DNA of 35,035 bases from Candidatus Poribacteria bacterium (lineage in GTDB: Bacteria; Poribacteria; WGA-4E; UBA9662), in the NCBI GenBank assembly GCA_002729015.1, contig PBVO01000010.1, positions 8,286-43,320 of the forward strand, written 5' to 3'. Positions 31,513 through 35,035 of this stretch are shown in pieces (within the stretch, counting starts at the first letter, position 1; each line of letters starts with the position of its first letter). Position numbers and translations under genes: made by a program. The notes below the pieces were generated by a model, which saw only the letters and a list, made by a program, of their open reading frames with translations, was not told the DNA's origin and ran no database searches.

Positions 31513-31526
31513 CCTCAACAAGATTA
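31507..31526 (-). promoter_or_regulatory. Conserved leftward motif, copy B
   Basis: On the minus strand this reads TAATCTTGTTGAGGGTTAGG, identical over 20 bases to copy C. Its first three bases are the TAA stop of the gene at 31524-31850. It is followed by the overlapping inverted repeats rather than by a start codon. Confidence 0.5.
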
Positions 31527-31850
31527 CTCCCTACTACCACCATCTTCTTCTGAACCACCTTCTTCAGGTGCTCCATAGGTCAGTGATGATAGGTAGCCAG
31601 CCATATTAGAGACGAACTGATCGCAGATCTCTTTGCTGGCTACAATAGCTGGAATCTCTTCTCCAGTGCTAACCTTAGCTAAGACCACTGAGTTGCCATC
31701 TTCAACTCTGAATCTGTACTTGGCGTCATCGCCTTCTATCTTAGCAAAGTAAACGACTTGTGTTATGTTGACCAGTGCACCAGTTGGTGTGGTCATCCAC
31801 AAGCCTTGCGTGATATTTTTGGGTGGTTGATTATTGTTTTCTTCTGACAT
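31524..31850 (-). CDS. Hypothetical protein with acidic C-terminal tail
   Basis: 108 residues; AGAGGT lies 6 bases before the ATG, which fixes the start inside the upstream gene (58-base overlap in another frame). Residues 1-85 are mixed with several beta-like segments (ALVNITQVVYFAKIEG, AKYRFRVEDGNSVVLAKV). The tail is Gly/Glu/Ser-rich and acidic (PEEGGSEEDGGSRE). Not recognised. An acidic flexible tail on a small beta protein can mark DNA mimics or partner-binding tails, but nothing specific supports this. Its stop codon is the first triplet of motif copy B. Confidence 0.6.
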   Translation of the reverse strand: MSEENNNQPPKNITQGLWMTTPTGALVNITQVVYFAKIEGDDAKYRFRVEDGNSVVLAKVSTGEEIPAIVASKEICDQFVSNMAGYLSSLTYGAPEEGGSEEDGGSRE

Positions 31851-32179
31851 GATTGTACCTCTGCTTCCATTGAAGCGGTTAAGTTATAATGATCCATGAT
31901 TAAAGTGAACGGTTGTAGCAGGCTCCTGTCTCTTGTCATCCCAGTTTTAAACCAGTTGAACGACTGATTAAATTCAGATAGCTTTGACGACATCGAGAAT
32001 GACTGCTCAGTATCTAAGCCTTGATTGGTAACTACTGTATCTTTGTTGATTGTAACCTCACCCACAAAGCCTGAAGTTAACAGGGCTAGTGAGAGTGGGC
32101 ATTTATGTTTGCCCACCTTACCAGCCTGAATCAAGTCTTGGTCTATTCGATACTTGTTTCTGTATACTTGGATACCCAT
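31793..32179 (-). CDS. Hypothetical protein with CPLSLAL motif
   Basis: 128 residues; an AGGGAGGG purine tract lies about 8 bases before the ATG. The N-terminal part, YRIDQDLIQAGK followed by KHKCPLSLALLTSGF, resembles a widespread small phage protein type in which an I-x-V-T-x-x-hydrophobic-I-x-x-G segment precedes CP[IL]xLAL. I know no function for it. It overlaps the upstream gene by 37 bases and the downstream gene by 58, a compact unit of three frames. Confidence 0.6.
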   Translation of the reverse strand: MGIQVYRNKYRIDQDLIQAGKVGKHKCPLSLALLTSGFVGEVTINKDTVVTNQGLDTEQSFSMSSKLSEFNQSFNWFKTGMTRDRSLLQPFTLIMDHYNLTASMEAEVQSCQKKTIINHPKISRKACG

Positions 32180-32778
32180 TCTCTTGCCCTCCCTATTGAC
32201 GCCTTTACAGCTTTAGGTCTACCAAATATATATGGGTAGTATCTCTGCAATGAAGTTGCTTTAGACATTGCGGTGCCTGCACGGTACAGCCACATTAGTC
32301 TACTAGGATCTTCTTTGTAGAGTTTACTATGATTGGCAGAGAAAAGCCAGTTAATGTCTTGGTTGGTAACTTCTTGAGGTTGTTGGTATTCAAGGTTACT
32401 ATCATCTTCTACGCCAGCGACCTTATATCCACCTGCACTTGCTTTTTCTTTAAGCTGTTCCATCCACATTGGAGTAGAGTTAACAGATGCAGTCTTGCGT
32501 CTGGTGTAGTTTTCAGATGTGTAGTTCTTAACGTTAGATGACTTGCAGGTTTTCACCATAAAGCCCATAGGACTCTTAACTACCTGATGACCTTCAGGTG
32601 TTTTAGAGTGAACGACATGGTACATGATGTTACCAGCTACATCAGGGCCAACACTTTTGACCATGCTGACTACCTGATGTCTGGTTGGCATCATAGTGGG
32701 ATCATATAGCTCTTCCATCTGGGCATATATCTTTTGGATATCTTCAGTCAAGCCATCATCGCTTGGTATTATATTCAC
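32143..32778 (-). CDS. Hypothetical protein, GTG start
   Basis: 211 residues. The frame starts at GTG (32778) just after the TAA of the upstream gene, with GGAGG 9 bases upstream inside that gene. The nearby ATG (32782-32780) is out of frame and followed at once by TGA. The sequence is soluble and mostly helical in the N-terminal third (GLTEDIQKIYAQMEELYDP, RHQVVSMVKSVG). The C-terminal third is basic and aromatic-rich (SLQRYYPYIFGRPKAVKASI). No known motif. The basic C-terminus would allow nucleic-acid binding, but that is speculation. It is co-transcribed with the Nmad1-like gene's downstream neighbours. Confidence 0.58.
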   Translation of the reverse strand: MNIIPSDDGLTEDIQKIYAQMEELYDPTMMPTRHQVVSMVKSVGPDVAGNIMYHVVHSKTPEGHQVVKSPMGFMVKTCKSSNVKNYTSENYTRRKTASVNSTPMWMEQLKEKASAGGYKVAGVEDDSNLEYQQPQEVTNQDINWLFSANHSKLYKEDPSRLMWLYRAGTAMSKATSLQRYYPYIFGRPKAVKASIGRAREWVSKYTETSIE

Positions 32779-32779
32779 A

Positions 32780-32944
32780 TTATTGTTCCTCCAATTTCTT
32801 CATAATCTTGATCGCTTTACGGCATTTGTCTATCTCCATATGTAGCCAAGAGATGTAACGTCCTTTAGTGCTTTTGCCGTACAGCCGCTTCTCCAGTATG
32901 TCGATATAGCGCTGAAGTATTCTGGCTATGTCTAACGCTCTCAT
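32780..32944 (-). CDS. Small basic helical protein
   Basis: 54 residues from the ATG at 32944. This start is chosen because AGGAGG lies 6 bases upstream; an upstream TTG in the same frame (32977) would put motif copy C inside the coding region. The protein is almost entirely helical and Lys/Arg-rich (LQRYIDILEKRLYGKS, CRKAIKIMKKLEEQ), with 11 or more basic residues. Not recognised. It could be a small regulatory or nucleic-acid-binding protein. Confidence 0.6.
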   Translation of the reverse strand: MRALDIARILQRYIDILEKRLYGKSTKGRYISWLHMEIDKCRKAIKIMKKLEEQ

Positions 32945-32952
32945 CACAAACC

Positions 32953-32982
32953 TCCTAATCAACCTAACCCTCAACAAGATTA
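32953..32982 (-). promoter_or_regulatory. Conserved leftward motif, copy C
   Basis: On the minus strand the 30-base site begins at the TAA stop of the Nmad1-like gene: TAATCTTGTTGAGGGTTAGG followed by TTGATTAGGA. Its last bases run into the AGGAGG ribosome site of the 54-residue gene. It matches copy B over 20 bases and copy A at 24 of 29. Confidence 0.5.
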
Positions 32983-33336
32983 GTGGTCATCAGGATCGTA
33001 TTTGCTGCAAGTGTAAGCATGGAACAAGACGCAATAGTTGATGATGTCTAGTACCGCATCTGAGTAAGATTCATTGTGAACTTTAAGTGTGCCTTGGTTG
33101 ACAAAGGTTGTTAGCCTAGATAGCTTGTCGCATATCCTGACTAGGAATCCTTGCTCAGCAGTACATATACCCATTACTTCTGAACGGGTAAAGTTGGCGA
33201 ACGGATCTCCATTGTCACCGCCACAGTAGTCATGATTCTTTTTCTCCATAATGTCTAGTGCTTCTTGGCAGATACTCTTATGGTGTTCTAGTAATTGTTC
33301 CAGTGTTAGTGGCACATTGCCTAGTGGATTGCTCAT
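32980..33336 (-). CDS. Nucleotide modification-associated domain 1 (Nmad1/DUF1599) protein
   Basis: 118 residues; AGGAGG lies 6 to 7 bases before the ATG. The family signature is clear by eye: KKNHDYCGGDNGDPFANF at residues 32-49, then VRICDKLSRL at 66-75 and ESYSDAVLDIINY at 89-101. The acidic and basic residues at these spots (D-K-x-x-R, E-S-x-x-D-x-x-x-D) resemble those of MazG/dUTPase-like all-alpha NTP pyrophosphatases. The domain is known from phages, often near base-modification genes, so a role in nucleotide-pool control or DNA modification is likely but unproved. A strong terminator lies 24 bases upstream, so it probably needs its own promoter or readthrough. Confidence 0.85.
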   Translation of the reverse strand: MSNPLGNVPLTLEQLLEHHKSICQEALDIMEKKNHDYCGGDNGDPFANFTRSEVMGICTAEQGFLVRICDKLSRLTTFVNQGTLKVHNESYSDAVLDIINYCVLFHAYTCSKYDPDDH

Positions 33337-33359
33337 ATGACCACCTCCTAGTCATGATT

Positions 33360-33424
33360 AAAAAAAAACCACCACAGTGTTGAGTAGTGCCTACCACGAA
33401 CACTACCAACACTTTATGCGGTGG
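33360..33424 (-). terminator. Strong leftward terminator or attenuator before the Nmad1-like gene
   Basis: On the minus strand the outer stem CCACC/GGTGG encloses AGTGTTG/CAACACT (7 bp) and, after a bulged A, GTAGTG/CACTAC (6 bp) around an 11-base loop. Nine T follow. It would end transcripts from the upstream recombination genes. Only about 24 bases separate it from the next ATG, so the same sequence may act as an attenuator. Confidence 0.85.
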
Positions 33425-33435
33425 CTTGCAAAAGC

Positions 33436-33529
33436 ATTGCTAAAGCAAAAGTTGGATTAAAAAAACTTTAGCAATTACCCATAAGGAGACGGGCAGTTTA
33501 TACTCATACCCAGGAGTAGATGCTTATGG
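33436..33529 (-). other. Nested stem-loops in the 3' region of the annealing-protein gene
   Basis: Two structures precede the terminator. ATTGCTAAAG (33436-33445) is the exact reverse complement of CTTTAGCAAT (33466-33475). CCATAAG (33479-33485) pairs with CTTATGG (33523-33529) around an inner TACTC/GAGTA hairpin (33501-33505 with 33514-33518). The stop codon of the annealing-protein gene (TAA at 33526-33524) lies within the second stem. With the terminator, the 187-base gap to the next gene is almost wholly structured; no ORF is supported in it. Confidence 0.4.
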
Positions 33530-34186
33530 CATTTCTAATAAGGTTACAAAATCTTCTACTTGCTTAGGTGTCCAATCCAGAGCCGTAACTTTGAATGGTT
33601 TCCATCCTTCGTCCTTGACCATTTGAAGTGCTTGGCTGATGGTAGTGGGTGGAACCATGTCTTTAGACTCTGGCAGGTAATGGGTCATCAACCCTTCCTG
33701 CTTTCTAGGCGTTAGTGTATCATCGCCTCTCATCCCAATCAATGTAGTCTCTACTACCTTGGGATCATATCTGCCTACAATACGTTTAAGCCTATCTACA
33801 TGTAATACCGTACGGTTTTGTTGTTGTTGTTGAGGTTTATTTTTGGGTGGCTGATCTTTGTTCTGCATCTCATTGGCAGACGCATACTCACCACTTCCTG
33901 ACAGATTAGCTGCAGCTAATGATCTTCCAATAGCAGACGTCTCTGCATTTTCCAATGCTGACAGTTTGTTAATGTTCCCTTGGTTGTAATATTCTCTAGC
34001 ATGACCATGGTAGACAGTCTCGACTTCTTTAGAGAATATAGTCAGTACGGCCTTGATCTCTACAAACTTCTCGTTGTCCTCAATCTTCTGAGTCTCGATA
34101 CTGTAAAGTCCGTTAACCTTTTCGTCAAGTAACTGGATTCTTTCTGATACACCCCAGTACTCTTTACCTCTTATGTTAGTTGGCAT
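33524..34186 (-). CDS. Putative ssDNA-annealing / recombination-associated protein (ERF-like)
   Basis: 220 residues from the ATG at 34186, chosen because AAGGAG sits 6 bases upstream; a further upstream in-frame start would add 34 unrelated residues spanning motif copy D. The hallmark is SALENAETSAIGRSLAAANL at residues 76-95 followed by YASANEM, a helix-turn segment I associate with phage ERF- and RecT-type annealing proteins. Beta-rich sequence precedes it and a Pro/Lys/five-Gln linker (about 111-124) separates a C-terminal helical part (about 125-220). Location next to a Gp157-family gene and in the genome of a phage with its own SSB supports a recombination role. The exact superfamily (ERF, RecT or Sak) needs a profile search. 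Confidence 0.6.
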   Translation of the reverse strand: MPTNIRGKEYWGVSERIQLLDEKVNGLYSIETQKIEDNEKFVEIKAVLTIFSKEVETVYHGHAREYYNQGNINKLSALENAETSAIGRSLAAANLSGSGEYASANEMQNKDQPPKNKPQQQQQNRTVLHVDRLKRIVGRYDPKVVETTLIGMRGDDTLTPRKQEGLMTHYLPESKDMVPPTTISQALQMVKDEGWKPFKVTALDWTPKQVEDFVTLLEMP

Positions 34187-34192
34187 AAGAAA

Positions 34193-34222
34193 CTCCTTAA
34201 TTAATCCTACCTTAAACAAGAT
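34193..34222 (-). promoter_or_regulatory. Conserved leftward motif, copy D
   Basis: On the minus strand the site reads ATCTTGTTTAAGGTAGG, then ATTAATTAAGGAG, the last six bases being the ribosome site of the annealing-protein gene. It matches copy C at about 20 of 30 positions, best in the ATCTTGTT half. Confidence 0.45.
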
Positions 34223-34266
34223 TATATCTGGAATAGACTTGGGGTTACAACTGGCGTGGCAGAAGG

Positions 34267-34294
34267 AAGGGCTTGCGAGGAGATGCAAGCCCTT
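34267..34294 (-). other. Perfect 10-bp hairpin between the Gp157-like and annealing genes
   Basis: AAGGGCTTGC (34267-34276) pairs exactly with GCAAGCCCTT (34285-34294), loop of 8. On the minus strand only CCTTCTGCC follows, so it is at best a weak terminator; it may be an mRNA-processing or pause site after the Gp157-family gene. Confidence 0.4.
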
Positions 34295-34332
34295 TTGAGC
34301 GAGGAAGAAGCGTTACCATTATAGCATTGCTT

Positions 34333-34848
34333 CTACTTGACTACAACTACATTATCTTTTTGCACAAACTCAACACCGTCAGGGACATCGCCGGTGTCTT
34401 TGATGTATGAACGGATACCTTTCTTATCTACATGGATTGTCTCCTTAATGTTTATGAAATCCCTATCAACCTGATCTTCATCAACAACAACAACAGAATG
34501 GGATGAAGACATTCTGAATTGATGGCCGGGGTTGCCCGCCTTGCGTAAGCCATGTTGTTGCATCAGGGCCAATGCGTTTTGTTTCCACCTGTCTTTATGG
34601 GACTTCAGCCTTGCTTTCATCTTACCCAATCTCTCAATCTCATTCTCAATGGATTCGATTATAGAGTCTTGGTATAAGTCCATCTTAACCCATTGGCTGA
34701 TCTTGTCTTGGAACTCCATACGGAACTCAGATAATTGCTGGTTAAGCTGGACGAGTGTTAATTGATCTTCTTCACTATCACCTAGCTCATTGATCTGCTC
34801 GACAATAGCGAAGAGATCTTCATTGATATCAAACAAAGATCTCTTCAT
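34333..34848 (-). CDS. Siphovirus Gp157 family protein
   Basis: 171 residues from the ATG at 34848 (AAGGAG 4 bases upstream). An upstream in-frame start at 34926 would add 26 residues across a hairpin-rich leader and overlap the neighbouring gene, so it is rejected. Residues 1-30 are a short helical domain (DINEDLFAIVEQINELG). About 35-95 are coiled coil (IENEIERLGKMKARLKSHKD). The C-terminal half is beta-rich with VVVVDEDQVDRDF and IHVDKKGIRSYIKDTGDVPDGVEF, the classic Gp157 ending in which a lysine-rich helix precedes G-x-x-V-P-G-like residues. The family occurs in phage recombination and replication modules and was linked to phage resistance in Streptococcus. Molecular function is unknown. 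Confidence 0.88.
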   Translation of the reverse strand: MKRSLFDINEDLFAIVEQINELGDSEEDQLTLVQLNQQLSEFRMEFQDKISQWVKMDLYQDSIIESIENEIERLGKMKARLKSHKDRWKQNALALMQQHGLRKAGNPGHQFRMSSSHSVVVVDEDQVDRDFINIKETIHVDKKGIRSYIKDTGDVPDGVEFVQKDNVVVVK

Positions 34849-34909
34849 GATACTCCTTAAACCCTTGTTGCTACTGGGTTTACACCCTTCTCTTAAAAGG
34901 GTTGCCTCT

Positions 34910-35035
34910 TTAGTTCTGGTTGACAATGAGGTTCTGGTTCATGACTTCTTCATCGTTGATGAAGTCATCGTAGTTGGCCTGATCCTCCTTCCGCTGTTCG
35001 ATAGCTTGCTCAAGGTGGAACTCGTACCTGAGACT
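34910..35035 (-). CDS. C-terminal end of a gene entering from the right edge
   Basis: On the minus strand a frame is open from the window edge to the TAA at 34912-34910, giving 41 residues that begin YEFHLEQAIEQRKEDQ after two or three codons and end MNQNLIVNQN. It is hydrophilic, helical and acidic; too short to identify. The next gene (Gp157-like) starts 61 bases further on, in the same direction. The 61-base leader between them contains two small possible hairpins, ACCCTT/AAGGGT and AAACCC/GGGTTT. Confidence 0.6.
   Translation of the reverse strand, partial: SLRYEFHLEQAIEQRKEDQANYDDFINDEEVMNQNLIVNQN

Noticed and set aside
32945..32977. TTG start for the small basic helical protein.
   Set aside because: Rare start without a ribosome site, and it would place motif copy C in coding sequence; ATG at 32944 follows AGGAGG.
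34187..34288. 34-residue N-terminal extension of the annealing-protein gene.
   Set aside because: It would translate the ribosome site, motif copy D and a hairpin; the ATG at 34186 has AAGGAG at ideal spacing.
34849..34926. 26-residue N-terminal extension of the Gp157-family gene.
   Set aside because: It overlaps the end of the neighbouring gene and a hairpin-rich leader; the ATG at 34848 has AAGGAG upstream and gives a normal Gp157 start.
30600..35035. CRISPR array, insertion sequence or integrase/attachment module.
   Set aside because: No regularly spaced repeats, no transposase or integrase ORF and no terminal inverted repeats were found; the intergenic motif copies are far apart and irregular.

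Overview
The window is a tailed double-stranded DNA phage genome fragment, A+T-rich by eye, with Shine-Dalgarno-led, tightly packed genes. Gene order and protein character suggest a short-tailed (T7-like podovirus) virion. A putative major capsid protein is followed at once by a terminator, then large beta-rich fibre-like proteins, an adaptor (tail tubular A-like) protein, a nozzle (tail tubular B-like) protein, and three internal or ejection proteins of increasing size ending in a 3765-residue giant. No host can be named. The internal-protein series is typical of phages of Gram-negative bacteria, but that is inference. No integrase, repressor, terminase, portal or polymerase lies in the window, so lifestyle cannot be decided.

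Layout. (1) 1-28859, plus strand: late structural operon. It holds the truncated capsid gene, terminator, a repeat-built 1183-residue protein, two more fibre-like proteins with related N-termini, an adaptor-like protein, a micro-ORF and a small Gly-rich protein, a nozzle-like protein, a 76-residue protein, gp14-like and gp15-like proteins, and the giant protein. (2) 28884-29398, minus strand: ssb with its own terminator, convergent with the giant gene. (3) 29470-30442, plus strand: a three-gene membrane and lysis-type island (holin-like, XhlA-like, second two-helix membrane protein) ending in a bidirectional terminator. (4) 30499-35035, minus strand: a leftward region with Gp157-family, putative ssDNA-annealing and Nmad1/DUF1599-family genes plus several unrecognised small genes. 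It also holds a tRNA-like element, tandem terminators and several structured intergenic RNAs.

How it fits together. The plus block builds the capsid, tail and ejectosome. The minus block looks like replication, recombination and nucleotide-metabolism genes expressed at another time. Four intergenic copies of one sequence (core CTTGTTKAGGGTTA or a close variant), all reading leftward and found only in the minus-strand block or at its border, suggest a shared control signal such as a phage-specific promoter or operator. The most unusual items are this motif family, the tRNA-like element with an intact acceptor/T-arm but no normal D or anticodon arm, the control region with mutually exclusive hairpins at 31460-31526, and the 15-unit repeat protein.
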